DNA of 64,000 nucleotides, from assembly GCF_009882935.1 (NCBI RefSeq), contig NZ_WTVA01000004.1:408657-472656 (forward strand), written 5' to 3'. The translations under genes and the position numbers were made by a program. This DNA comes from Sneathiella chungangensis (GTDB taxonomy: Bacteria; Pseudomonadota; Alphaproteobacteria; Sneathiellales; Sneathiellaceae). The notes beneath the pieces are model-generated. The model searched no databases and was not told where the DNA came from. It saw only the letters and a program-made list of their open reading frames with translations. How positions within the stretch are numbered: position 1 is the first letter of the stretch; every line of letters begins with the position of its first letter. This document shows, piece by piece, positions 45,479 to 54,470 of this stretch.

Positions 45479-46729
45479 TTGAAACTCAAATCAACCATAC
45501 TTATCGGTGCGGCTCTGGCTGCGCTCAGCGCATTCACCGCGCAGGCGGCGGATACGATAAAAATCGCATTTATCGACCCGCTTTCCGGCCCGTTTGCGGC
45601 AACTGGCACCAGCGGATATAAACAGGCGCAATATGCGGCTGATGTCCTAGTCAACCAGAAAGGCGGCGTTCTCGGCGGCCAGATGTTCGAGATTGTCGGC
45701 TTCGATAACAAGATCAGCCCCAAGGAAAGCCTCGTCCAGTTGAAGCGGGCGATCGGCGAAGGGATCCACTATATTATGCAGGGCAACAGCTCCGGTGTTG
45801 CCAACGCGCTGACCGATGCCGTCAAGAAGCATAACGACCGGAATCCGGATAACCTCGTGCTCTTCCTCAACTATTCCGCTGTCGACCCGGCGCTGACCAA
45901 CGAGAAATGCAACTTCTGGCATTTCCGCTTCGACGCCAATGCCGACATCAAGATGAACGCATTGACTGACGTGATTGCGGCAAATGACCAAATCAAGAAA
46001 GTATATATCATTGGTCAGGACTATTCCTTCGGTAAGGCGGTCGCGGCCGCAGCCGTCAAATATCTTGGCGAAAAGCGTTCGGATATTGAGATCGTCGGCA
46101 ACGAGCTTCACCCGATCGGCAAGGTAAAGGACTTTACGCCTTATGCCACGAAGATCCGCGCATCCGAAGCGGACGCGATTATTACCGGTAACTGGGGCGC
46201 CGACATGGTCGGTCTCGCCAAAGCCATCGGTGACGCCGGTATCGATGCGCCGGTCTATACTTACTATGCCGCCAATGACGGTATCACGAAGACGATTGGC
46301 GCGGCCGGCAAAGACAAGATCCGTCTTATTCACGAAGGCCGCGTAAATCCGCCGCCTACGGAAGAGTATCTTGCCTATCACCTCGGTTTTAAGGAAAAAT
46401 ATCCGGAAGCCGATATCACGCAGTTCCGTATTGCCAACGCGCTTGCGATGCTGGCGAGAGCGATGAACGAAACCAACAGCACCGATCCGCTCAAGGTGGC
46501 CGGCGCGCTGGAAGGCATGGAATACACGACGATCCAGGGTGACAAGGTTGTAATGCGGGCGGAAGACCATCAGTTGATGCAACCGATCAGCATTTCCGTC
46601 CATACGGATGAAAATATTGTTCTGGATGCGGACAACTCGGGGTACGGTCTGGTGACCGAGAAAACGATTTCCGCAGAAGATGCGGATATTCCGCCGGTGG
46701 GTTGCGCTATGGAGCGTCCGTCCAGCTAG
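45479..46729 (+). CDS. Branched-chain amino acid-type ABC transporter substrate-binding protein
   Basis: A 416-residue periplasmic binding protein (type I fold, LivJ-like) with a signal peptide (about 1-23, cut near AQAA). Recognisable parts are KIAFIDPLSGPFAATG, an N-terminal lobe around GGVLGGQMFEIVGFDNKISP, and YIIGQDYSFGKAVA. It captures an amino acid or similar ligand for the LivHMGF proteins encoded downstream. The start is TTG at 45479 behind GGGAGG; no ATG is near. A hairpin follows the gene before the permease. Confidence 0.93.
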   Translation: MKLKSTILIGAALAALSAFTAQAADTIKIAFIDPLSGPFAATGTSGYKQAQYAADVLVNQKGGVLGGQMFEIVGFDNKISPKESLVQLKRAIGEGIHYIMQGNSSGVANALTDAVKKHNDRNPDNLVLFLNYSAVDPALTNEKCNFWHFRFDANADIKMNALTDVIAANDQIKKVYIIGQDYSFGKAVAAAAVKYLGEKRSDIEIVGNELHPIGKVKDFTPYATKIRASEADAIITGNWGADMVGLAKAIGDAGIDAPVYTYYAANDGITKTIGAAGKDKIRLIHEGRVNPPPTEEYLAYHLGFKEKYPEADITQFRIANALAMLARAMNETNSTDPLKVAGALEGMEYTTIQGDKVVMRAEDHQLMQPISISVHTDENIVLDADNSGYGLVTEKTISAEDADIPPVGCAMERPSS

Positions 46730-46749
46730 ACGGTATCCATCATGAAATA

Positions 46750-46773
46750 CTGGCCGGGCAAATGTCCGGCCAG
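46750..46773 (+). terminator. Inverted repeat between binding protein and permease genes
   Basis: CTGGCCGG (46750-46757) pairs perfectly with CCGGCCAG (46766-46773), leaving an eight-base loop, and is followed by CTATTTTG. It lies 20 bases after the binding-protein stop. Such a structure may terminate most transcripts or protect the 3' end, so that the binding protein is made in excess over the membrane subunits. Confidence 0.6.
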
Positions 46774-46841
46774 CTATTTTGCGGCCGGGCACAGATCCGG
46801 TAAAAATACCAATTATTCCGTATAAAAAAGAGATTCAGCCG

Positions 46842-47792
46842 ATGCTAGAACTGATCTTCTTTTCCCTGCTGAACGGCATCGTGACCGGATTGCTGCTGTT
46901 CATGCTGGCGAGCGGCCTGACGCTCATCTTCTCGATGATGGGCGTGTTGAACTTCGCTCATGCAAGTTTCTACATGCTGGGCGCCTACTTCGCCTATACC
47001 GTGAGCATGTATCTCGGTTTCTGGGTGGGGCTGTTTGTCGCGCCGGTGCTCGTCGGTCTGATGGGGGCAGTCGTAGAGAGGTACGGTCTTCGCTACGTCC
47101 ATCGCTGGGGGCATGTGGCAGAGTTGATCTTCACCTTCGGCCTTGCTTTCCTGATTGAGGAAATCGTGCAGTTTGTCTGGGGCAAGGATACGAAGGCATA
47201 TCATGAGCCGGAAATCCTGCAATTCCCGCTCTTCACCTTTTTCGGGCAGAATTTCCCGGCCTACAAGGCCTTTATGCTGCTGGTTTCCATCGCCATTTTC
47301 GTCGTGCTGCTGCTGATCCTGACCCGTTCGCGCATCGGGCTGATCATCCAGGCGGCCATTCACAAGCCGAACATGACGGCCATGCTCGGCCATAATGTGC
47401 CGCTTGTCTTCATGGGCGTGTTTGGTGTCGGCTGTGCGCTTGCCGGGCTCGCCGGCGTTATCGCGGGGCCGGCGCTTGGAACCTTTCCCGGCATGGCCGT
47501 AGTGCTCGGCAGCATCGTCTTCGTGATTGTCGTCATCGGCGGGCTCGGGTCGCTGACCGGGGCCTTTGTCGCCTCGCTGCTGATCGGGCTGCTGCAGACA
47601 TTCGCCATCGCGCTTGATTATTCGGTGAACGACTTCCTTCACCTGTTTAACATCTCGTTCGACGCCGATGGGGCGCTCCGCGATCTCTGGACGTTATCGC
47701 TTCCGCAGATAGCGCCGATCCTGCCCTATCTTCTGTTGATCCTGATCCTTATTTTCCGCCCGACGGGCCTGTTCGGGAATCGTGAAACATGA
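46842..47792 (+). CDS. livH: Branched-chain amino acid ABC transporter permease LivH
   Basis: A 316-residue inner-membrane permease with about eight helices. The LivH pattern NFAHASFYMLGAYFAY near the N-terminus and VIGGLGSLTGAFVASLLIGLLQTF near the C-terminus are present. I chose the ATG at 46842, which gives the usual N-terminus, over an in-frame ATG at 46779. It overlaps livM by four bases (ATGA). Confidence 0.93.
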   Translation: MLELIFFSLLNGIVTGLLLFMLASGLTLIFSMMGVLNFAHASFYMLGAYFAYTVSMYLGFWVGLFVAPVLVGLMGAVVERYGLRYVHRWGHVAELIFTFGLAFLIEEIVQFVWGKDTKAYHEPEILQFPLFTFFGQNFPAYKAFMLLVSIAIFVVLLLILTRSRIGLIIQAAIHKPNMTAMLGHNVPLVFMGVFGVGCALAGLAGVIAGPALGTFPGMAVVLGSIVFVIVVIGGLGSLTGAFVASLLIGLLQTFAIALDYSVNDFLHLFNISFDADGALRDLWTLSLPQIAPILPYLLLILILIFRPTGLFGNRET

Positions 47793-49087
47793 GTGAAATT
47801 ACAAAATCCGCCGTGTCGGAACTATCCCGGCCGCTAAGAAAAACCCTGATGCCCTGGATCGGTTTTGTCATCCTGCTGCTGGCGTTGCCGAACATCTTCT
47901 CGTCGAACGTCGGCCTGTATACGATGAACCTGATGGGCATCTTCATCATCTTCGCGCTGTCCTACAATATGCTGCTCGGGCAGGGGGGCATGCTGTCCTT
48001 CGGCCACGCCGTCTATTTCGGACTTGGCGGCTTCATGTCGGTCCATTTCATGAATTATATCGAGGATGGCCTGTTCGTCTTTCCGATGTATCTGGTGCCG
48101 ATCTTCGGCGGGATCATCGGCCTTGTCTTCGCCATCATCATCGGCAGTTTCTCGACCCGGCGCGCGGGCACCGTCTTTGCCATGATCTCGCTCGGCGTCG
48201 GGGAGTTGATGGCGGCGAGTTCCCTGATCTTCGTCGCCTTTTTCGGCGGCGAGGAAGGGGTGAGCGGGGATCGCACGACCGGACCCGAGCTTGCGGGGAT
48301 CGATTTTGGCAAGGATATCCATATCTATTATCTGATTGCCGCCTGGGTGTTCGTGACCGTCGCACTGATGTATCTCTTTTCGCGCACACCCGCCGGTCGG
48401 ATGGCGAATGCGGTCCGCGACAATGCGGAACGGGCGGAGTTTATCGGTTACAGCCAGCGCAAGGTGCGGTTCGTTTCCTTCTGCGCCTCCGGGTTCTTCG
48501 CCGGGATTGCCGGTGGCCTCTTCGCCCTCAATTTCGAGATTGTGACCGAAGAGAATCTCAATGCGCTCACCTCTGGCGTCGTTCTGCTGATGGCCTATAT
48601 CGGCGGCGTGGGCTTTTTCATCGGCCCCATCGTCGGTGCCGTGGTCTTTACCCTGCTGCAGAGCATTCTCAGCAACTATACGGATATCTGGCAGCTTTAT
48701 GTCGGTATCCTGTTCGTCCTGACGGTCATGTATGTGCCGCAGGGCCTGACCGGCATTATCATGATGCATACGGCGGCCTGGCGGATGAAGCGGCTGGGGA
48801 TTCTCATACTGCCCTATTTACGGATCGGAATACCGGCCCTTGCGATGCTGGCGGGGATAGCGGCCTTTCTCGAGACGGTGCATCACATGCGGACCGCGGT
48901 CGAGGGCGAAACGCTGATGAGCCTGATGGGGATTGAATATGACAGCCATGGCATTGTTACCTGGATCGTCATCCTGGTTCTTACCTTTGTCGGCGGATAT
49001 TTGACCCGCACGCAACTGCCGCAGCTCAGGGAGGCGTGGGAGACAGCGAACAAACCTCCTGCGTCGACGAAAGGAGCGGCATCATGA
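47789..49087 (+). CDS. livM: Branched-chain amino acid ABC transporter permease LivM
   Basis: A 432-residue permease. The LivM helix set includes LSYNMLLGQGGMLSFGHAVYFGLGG, and the EAA-like loop occurs near RMANAVRDNAERAEFIGY. About 110 residues past the core form an extra C-terminal part with two more hydrophobic segments, longer than classical LivM. The end overlaps the ATPase start (ATGA). Confidence 0.93.
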   Translation: MSEITKSAVSELSRPLRKTLMPWIGFVILLLALPNIFSSNVGLYTMNLMGIFIIFALSYNMLLGQGGMLSFGHAVYFGLGGFMSVHFMNYIEDGLFVFPMYLVPIFGGIIGLVFAIIIGSFSTRRAGTVFAMISLGVGELMAASSLIFVAFFGGEEGVSGDRTTGPELAGIDFGKDIHIYYLIAAWVFVTVALMYLFSRTPAGRMANAVRDNAERAEFIGYSQRKVRFVSFCASGFFAGIAGGLFALNFEIVTEENLNALTSGVVLLMAYIGGVGFFIGPIVGAVVFTLLQSILSNYTDIWQLYVGILFVLTVMYVPQGLTGIIMMHTAAWRMKRLGILILPYLRIGIPALAMLAGIAAFLETVHHMRTAVEGETLMSLMGIEYDSHGIVTWIVILVLTFVGGYLTRTQLPQLREAWETANKPPASTKGAAS

Positions 49088-49836
49088 CGGCGGCCATTGA
49101 ACTCAAGGGCCTTCGCAAGAGTTTTGGCCCGACGGAAATTATCCGCGGCGTCGATCTGACGATCGGCGAGGGGGAGCGGCATGCGATTATCGGCCCGAAC
49201 GGCGCCGGCAAATCGACGCTCTTTCACCTGATCAGCGGCCGTTACAGCGTGAGCGGCGGGACAGTCTCGCTGCATGGCGAGAATATCAGCAATCTGCCGC
49301 CCTACGAAATCTATCGCAAGGGCCTGTCGCGCAGCTTTCAGGTGACGAATATCTTTCCGAACATGAGCGTTTTCGAGAATGTCCGCTGCGGCCTGATGTG
49401 GGTGCGGGACTATAAATATTCCTTCTGGCATCTCGTCGACCGGCAGAAGGAACTGAACGCAAGGGCGATGGAGGTGATCGAGGAAATCGGCCTTACCTCG
49501 CGACGGAATATCCCGGCCGGGGTGCTCACTTACGCTGAACAGCGCGCGCTCGAGATCGGGATCGCCGCGGCAGGTGGCGCCGACGTCATCATGCTCGATG
49601 AACCGACGGCCGGCATGAGCCATAGCGAGACCGACCAGGCGATCGAGCTGATCCGCAAGATCACGGTCGGGAAGACGCTGGTAATGGTCGAACATGACAT
49701 GGGCGTCGTCTTCGACCTTGCCGACCGGATATCCGTGCTCGTCTATGGCGAAATTATCGCCAGCGACACGCCGGAGAATATCAGGAATTCAAAAGCGGTG
49801 CAGGAGGCCTATCTGGGCGCGGAGGCGGAAGAGTGA
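49084..49836 (+). CDS. livG: Branched-chain amino acid ABC transporter ATPase LivG
   Basis: A 250-residue ATPase. Walker A is GPNGAGKST (about residues 36-44) and Walker B is VIMLDEPTAGMS. The region before Walker B reads VLTYAEQRALEIG in place of a classical LSGGQ, as is common in LivG. It starts with the ATG at 49084 that overlaps the LivM stop; an in-frame ATG upstream would lie in livM. Confidence 0.93.
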   Translation: MTAAIELKGLRKSFGPTEIIRGVDLTIGEGERHAIIGPNGAGKSTLFHLISGRYSVSGGTVSLHGENISNLPPYEIYRKGLSRSFQVTNIFPNMSVFENVRCGLMWVRDYKYSFWHLVDRQKELNARAMEVIEEIGLTSRRNIPAGVLTYAEQRALEIGIAAAGGADVIMLDEPTAGMSHSETDQAIELIRKITVGKTLVMVEHDMGVVFDLADRISVLVYGEIIASDTPENIRNSKAVQEAYLGAEAEE

Positions 49837-50531
49837 TGCTTGAAGTAACCGATTTGCATGCCTTTTACGGCAAGAGCCATATCCTGCAGGGCGTCAATTT
49901 CCACGTCGGCGAGGGGGAGATCGTCTCGCTTCTGGGCCGCAACGGCGTCGGCCGCTCAACGACAATTAAATCGATCATGGGCGAAGTCCCGCCGCACGGC
50001 TCAATCAAGTTCCGCGGCGAGGAAATTGCTGGGCTGAAGGAACATGAGATTGCCCATAGGGGCCTCGGCTATGTGCCGGAGAACCGTGATGTCTTTCCGG
50101 GCATGACCGTGCGCCAGAACCTGATCATGGGCATCAAGAACATGAAGAAGCAGGGCCGCTGGGCGATGGAGGATATGTTCGAGATGTTCCCGAACCTGCG
50201 CGAGCGTGCCGATGTCGATGCCGGTGTGCTATCAGGTGGGGAGCAGCAGATGCTGACCATGTGCCGCACGTTGATGGGCGATCCCGATCTCGTCATGATT
50301 GATGAACCGACGGAAGGGCTGGCCCCCAAGATCGTGACGCAAGTCGGCGATTTGCTGGCGGAAATTGCCCGGCGCGGCGTCTCGATCCTGCTGGTCGAGC
50401 AGAAGCTCGCCATCGCCCTTCGCATATCTCACCGCTTGTATGTCATGGGCCATGGGCATATGGTATATGAAGGAACGCCCGACGAATTGAAAGCCAACGA
50501 TCAGGTCCGTAAAGAATGGCTCGAAGTCTGA
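49836..50531 (+). CDS. livF: Branched-chain amino acid ABC transporter ATPase LivF
   Basis: A 231-residue ATPase of the Liv importer. It has the LSGGEQQ signature and Walker B LVMIDEPTEGLAP. The Walker A loop reads GRNGVGRSTT: the invariant lysine is replaced by Arg (codon CGC). Similar Arg-containing Walker A loops do occur in some LivF proteins. ATG at 49836 (TGATG overlap) was chosen over GTG at 49833. It is followed at 43 bases by the oxidoreductase gene, likely in the same operon. Confidence 0.92.
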   Translation: MLEVTDLHAFYGKSHILQGVNFHVGEGEIVSLLGRNGVGRSTTIKSIMGEVPPHGSIKFRGEEIAGLKEHEIAHRGLGYVPENRDVFPGMTVRQNLIMGIKNMKKQGRWAMEDMFEMFPNLRERADVDAGVLSGGEQQMLTMCRTLMGDPDLVMIDEPTEGLAPKIVTQVGDLLAEIARRGVSILLVEQKLAIALRISHRLYVMGHGHMVYEGTPDELKANDQVRKEWLEV

Positions 50532-50574
50532 GCGGGTTCTGGCAATAACATCCCGGGGCGCGGGAGAATAAGAA

Positions 50575-53500
50575 ATGAACGAAGCGGCGAAGATCAGCCT
50601 CGACGACAAGTATGAATTGCAGGAAGGCCAGGTTTTCATTACGGGAACCCAGGCACTTGTGCGTATTCCGATCATGCAGCGTCAGCGCGACGCGGCGGCG
50701 GGCCTCAAGACCGGGGGGTTTATCTCCGGCTATCGCGGATCGCCGCTCGGCCTCTATGACCAGAGCCTCTGGAAGGCGAAGCCGTTTCTCAAGAATAACG
50801 ACATCCATTTCCAGCCCGGCGTGAACGAAGATCTGGCCGCGACCAGCATCTGGGGCACGCAGCAGCTGCCGATGTTCGGCAAGACCGATTTTGATGGCGT
50901 CTTTGGCATATGGTATGGCAAGGGGCCGGGCGTTGACCGCTCCGGTGATGTCTTCAAGCATGGCAATATGGCCGGCACATCAGAGCATGGCGGCGTTCTC
51001 GTCCTGATGGGCGATGATCATATGGCGAAATCCTCGACGGTTGCCCACCAGAGCGAGCAGGCGCTGGTCGCCGCGATGATGCCGATCCTCAATCCGGCGA
51101 CCGTGCAGGAATATCTCGACTACGGCCTGTATGCCATTGCGCTGTCGCGCTACAGCGGCGCCTGGGTCGGCATGAAATGCCTGACCGATACGGTGGAAAG
51201 CTCGGCGACGGCCTATGTTGGGCCGGACCGCGTGACGATTGAAATCCCCGAAGATATCGAGCCACCGGCGGATGGCGTCCATATCCGCTGGCCCGATAAC
51301 TCCCTCGCGCAGGAAACGCGGCTGATGCGGCATAAGCTGCCGATGATCAAGGCCTTCATTCGCGCCAACCGGCTCGACCGCGTCACCCATGATTCCACGC
51401 ACCGCCGCTTCGGCATCGTCACGACCGGCAAGTCCTGGCTGGATGTGGAGCAGGCGCTTGGCGACCTCGGCATCCACGAAAAGGAAATCGAGGAAATTGG
51501 TCTCTCGGTCTACAAGGTAGCCTGTCCCTGGCCGCTGGAGCCGGAAGGCCTTGTCGAGTTCGCGGTCGGGCTCGATGAAATCCTGGTGATCGAGGAAAAG
51601 CGCAGCCTCATCGAGGATCAGGTCGCCAAAATCCTTTACGGAATGGAAGCGCATCCGATGCTCGTCGGCAAGGAGGACGAGGAGGGGGAAATGCTGCTCC
51701 CGTCCGATGGGGAATTGACCCCGGCGCTGGTCGCCCGCGCCATCGCCTCCCGTCTCAAGCTGCGCGATCTGTCCGACAAGGTCATGGAAGGGATCAGCGT
51801 CGCCGAGGCGCGCGAGGACGGCAATGCCATGCCCGCCGCGCCGGTCACCCGGTCACCCTGGTTCTGCTCGGGCTGTCCGCATAATTCCTCAACCAACGTG
51901 CCGGAGGGAAGCCGCGCCATGGCCGGGATCGGCTGCCATACCATGGCCGTCTATATGCCGAACCGGCGGACCGAAACCTATACCCATATGGGGGCGGAGG
52001 GGACGAACTGGATCGGTCAGGCGCCCTTCACCAACGAGAAGCATATCTTCCAGAATCTGGGCGATGGCACCTATTATCATTCGGGCCTTCTGGCCATTCG
52101 GGCGGCCTGCGCGGCGAATGTGAACATCACCTACAAGATCCTGTTTAACGATGCTGTCGCCATGACCGGGGGCCAGCCGTTCGACGGACCGCTGTCGCCT
52201 TGGCTGATCAGCCAGCAGGTGCATGCGGAAGGCGCTAAGAAAGTCGTCGTTGTCACCGACGAACCCGACAAATATCCGAGCAATACCGCCTGGGCGCCGG
52301 GAGTGAAAATCTATCACCGAGATGATCTCGACAAGGTGCAGCGGGAGTTGCGCGAGATCGAGGGCGTGACGGCGCTGATTTACGATCAGACCTGCGCCGC
52401 CGAGAAACGCCGCCGGAGAAAACGCGGCACCTTCCCCGATCCGGCCAAACGCGTCTTTATCAACGAGCTCGTTTGCGAAGGCTGCGGCGATTGCGGTGTC
52501 GCCTCCAACTGCGTCTCCGTGAAGCCGCTGGAAACCGAGTTCGGCCGCAAGCGGGTCATCGATCAGTCCAGCTGCAACAAGGATTTCTCCTGCGTGAAGG
52601 GCTTCTGCCCGAGCTTTGTGACCGTCGAGGGCGGCGGTCTCAAAAAGCCCGAGAAACGCGAGGTTACATCCAGCGATATCGATATCATGAATCCGGCCGC
52701 AAACCTGCCTGAACCGACGGCCCCCGCGATCGACGGCACCTATAATATTCTGGTGACCGGGATCGGCGGCACCGGCGTGATCACCGTCGGCGCTCTTCTT
52801 GGGATGGCCGCGCATATCGAGGGCAAGGGCGCCTCGATCCTCGATCAGACGGGTCTTGCGCAGAAGAACGGCGCGGTGATGAGCCACGTCCGTATCGCCA
52901 ATACCGCGAGTGAACTTGCGGGCACCCGGATCCCGAGCCGACAGACCGATGTGGTCGTCGGTTGCGATCTGGTCGTCGCCGCCAGCAAGGATGCGCTCCA
53001 GACTTACGATCTCGGTCGGACCAAGGCGTTTATCAATGACTATGTGGTGCCGGTCGCGGCCTTTACGCTGACGCCGGACCTCGCCATGGACCGAGACACG
53101 CTGACCGATCTGCTGAGCCAGAGCCTCGGCCGGGAACAGGCGGAATTTATCGACAGCACGACCCTGGCGACCGCCTTGATGGGCGATTCCATCGCCGCCA
53201 ACCTATTCCTGCTTGGTTTCGCCTTCCAGCGTGGGGCGATCCCGCTGTCCCTCAAATCCATCGAAACCGCGATTGAGCTTAACGGTGTTGCGGTGGATGC
53301 GAACAAGCGCAGCTTCGCCTGGGGCCGCAAGACCGCCGCCGATCAGGCGGCCGTCGAGAAAATCGCGCGGCCGCCCGAGGCGACCGCCGACGTTACCCGT
53401 CTCGAGACGCTGGAGAGCCGGATTGCCACCCGCGCCGACTACCTAAAGGCCTATCAGAACGGCCGCTATGCAAAACGCTACCTCAAGCTGATCGAAACTG

Positions 53501-54066
53501 TCGGCAAGGCGGAAGCCGCGGCGGTTCCGGGCTCCACCCGCCTGACCGAGGCGGTGATGCGCTATTTCTTCAAGCTGATGGCCTACAAGGATGAGTATGA
53601 GGTCGCAAGGCTTTATACGGACGGCAGTTTCGCCAAAAAACTCAACGATCAGTTCGAGGGCGACTTCAAGCTCAAATTCCATCTTGCGCCGCCGATTTTC
53701 GCGAAAAGAAACCCGGAAAACGGCCATCTGATCAAGCAGGAATTCGGCCCCTGGATGATGAAGGCGTTCGGCCTCCTCGCCAAGTTCAAGTTTTTGCGGG
53801 GCTCCGCGCTTGATCCTTTCGGCAAAACGGAGGAGCGCAAGGCGGAACGCGCGCTGATCGGCGAATATGAAGCGACGATGACGGAGCTTTGCGGCAGCCT
53901 GACGAAGGACAATCTTTCGCTTGCCGTCGAAATCGCCTCGGTCCCGGAACATATCCGCGGTTTCGGCCATGTGAAGGAACAGCATCTGACGGCGGCGAGG
54001 GCAGAGCGGCAAAGCCTGCTCGAACGCTTCAAAAAAGGCGATGTCGAGCCGCTCGCCGCGGAGTAG
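50575..54066 (+). CDS. Fused indolepyruvate ferredoxin oxidoreductase
   Basis: A 1163-residue 2-oxoacid oxidoreductase carrying all parts on one chain. The N-terminal POR-like domain holds GYRGSPLGLYDQSLW. The TPP domain contains CHTMAVYMPNRRTETYTHMG and GDGTYYHSGLLAIRAAC. Cysteine clusters CEGCGDCG, CVSVKP and CNKDFSCVKGFCPS bind iron-sulfur. The gamma-type domain has LVTGIGGTGVITVGALLG, and a C-terminal part after about residue 900 is typical of the large fused form. It would oxidise arylpyruvates to aryl-acetyl-CoA with ferredoxin. The Liv genes upstream (43-base gap) suggest co-transcription and a shared substrate, possibly an aromatic or branched amino acid. Confidence 0.92.
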   Translation: MNEAAKISLDDKYELQEGQVFITGTQALVRIPIMQRQRDAAAGLKTGGFISGYRGSPLGLYDQSLWKAKPFLKNNDIHFQPGVNEDLAATSIWGTQQLPMFGKTDFDGVFGIWYGKGPGVDRSGDVFKHGNMAGTSEHGGVLVLMGDDHMAKSSTVAHQSEQALVAAMMPILNPATVQEYLDYGLYAIALSRYSGAWVGMKCLTDTVESSATAYVGPDRVTIEIPEDIEPPADGVHIRWPDNSLAQETRLMRHKLPMIKAFIRANRLDRVTHDSTHRRFGIVTTGKSWLDVEQALGDLGIHEKEIEEIGLSVYKVACPWPLEPEGLVEFAVGLDEILVIEEKRSLIEDQVAKILYGMEAHPMLVGKEDEEGEMLLPSDGELTPALVARAIASRLKLRDLSDKVMEGISVAEAREDGNAMPAAPVTRSPWFCSGCPHNSSTNVPEGSRAMAGIGCHTMAVYMPNRRTETYTHMGAEGTNWIGQAPFTNEKHIFQNLGDGTYYHSGLLAIRAACAANVNITYKILFNDAVAMTGGQPFDGPLSPWLISQQVHAEGAKKVVVVTDEPDKYPSNTAWAPGVKIYHRDDLDKVQRELREIEGVTALIYDQTCAAEKRRRRKRGTFPDPAKRVFINELVCEGCGDCGVASNCVSVKPLETEFGRKRVIDQSSCNKDFSCVKGFCPSFVTVEGGGLKKPEKREVTSSDIDIMNPAANLPEPTAPAIDGTYNILVTGIGGTGVITVGALLGMAAHIEGKGASILDQTGLAQKNGAVMSHVRIANTASELAGTRIPSRQTDVVVGCDLVVAASKDALQTYDLGRTKAFINDYVVPVAAFTLTPDLAMDRDTLTDLLSQSLGREQAEFIDSTTLATALMGDSIAANLFLLGFAFQRGAIPLSLKSIETAIELNGVAVDANKRSFAWGRKTAADQAAVEKIARPPEATADVTRLETLESRIATRADYLKAYQNGRYAKRYLKLIETVGKAEAAAVPGSTRLTEAVMRYFFKLMAYKDEYEVARLYTDGSFAKKLNDQFEGDFKLKFHLAPPIFAKRNPENGHLIKQEFGPWMMKAFGLLAKFKFLRGSALDPFGKTEERKAERALIGEYEATMTELCGSLTKDNLSLAVEIASVPEHIRGFGHVKEQHLTAARAERQSLLERFKKGDVEPLAAE

Positions 54067-54071
54067 GGACC

Positions 54072-54395
54072 ATGTCCCACGCCTACACCGCCGATCTTCT
54101 CCGCCGCGCGCTTGAAAACCGCGCCGGGATCAGTGAGAAAAAGATGTTCGGCGGCGTTTGCTTTCTGCTCAACGGCAATATGCTCTGCGGCACGGGGGAG
54201 GACCGTTTCTTGTTCCGCGTCGGCAAGGAACAGGAAGCGGAGGCGATGGCCCGCCCCGGCGCCGCGCCCATGGATTTCACCGGCCGCAAGATGGGCGGTT
54301 TCGTCTATGTCGATGTCGATGCGGCGATGGACACCGGCCTTGAAAGCTGGATCAATCTCGCCGCGCGTTTTGTCGGCAACCTGCCGCCGAAGTAA
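54072..54395 (+). CDS. TfoX N-terminal domain protein
   Basis: A 107-residue protein of the TfoX_N type, in which the KMFGGVCFLLNGNMLCGT and RKMGGFVYVDV patterns are visible. TfoX proteins take part in competence control in Haemophilus-type bacteria. Stand-alone N-terminal domains like this one have no known role. The ATG at 54072 lies five bases after the oxidoreductase stop; a longer frame upstream overlaps that gene and is rejected. Confidence 0.83.
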   Translation: MSHAYTADLLRRALENRAGISEKKMFGGVCFLLNGNMLCGTGEDRFLFRVGKEQEAEAMARPGAAPMDFTGRKMGGFVYVDVDAAMDTGLESWINLAARFVGNLPPK

Positions 54396-54470
54396 CCGCC
54401 TTATCCATTGACCGTATCTTTCGCACGGGGTAGGTAGGAAAAATCTGATTACTATCAAGGTATGAGTTAA

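Noticed and set aside
45647..46792. A 381-codon open frame antisense to the Liv binding protein gene
   Set aside because: The opposite strand encodes a clear periplasmic binding protein with signal peptide and motifs. The antisense frame has no recognisable domain.
50575..54066. Reading the large oxidoreductase as two separate genes (alpha and beta/gamma subunits)
   Set aside because: The frame runs without a stop from POR-like to the C-terminal domain; it is a single fused enzyme.
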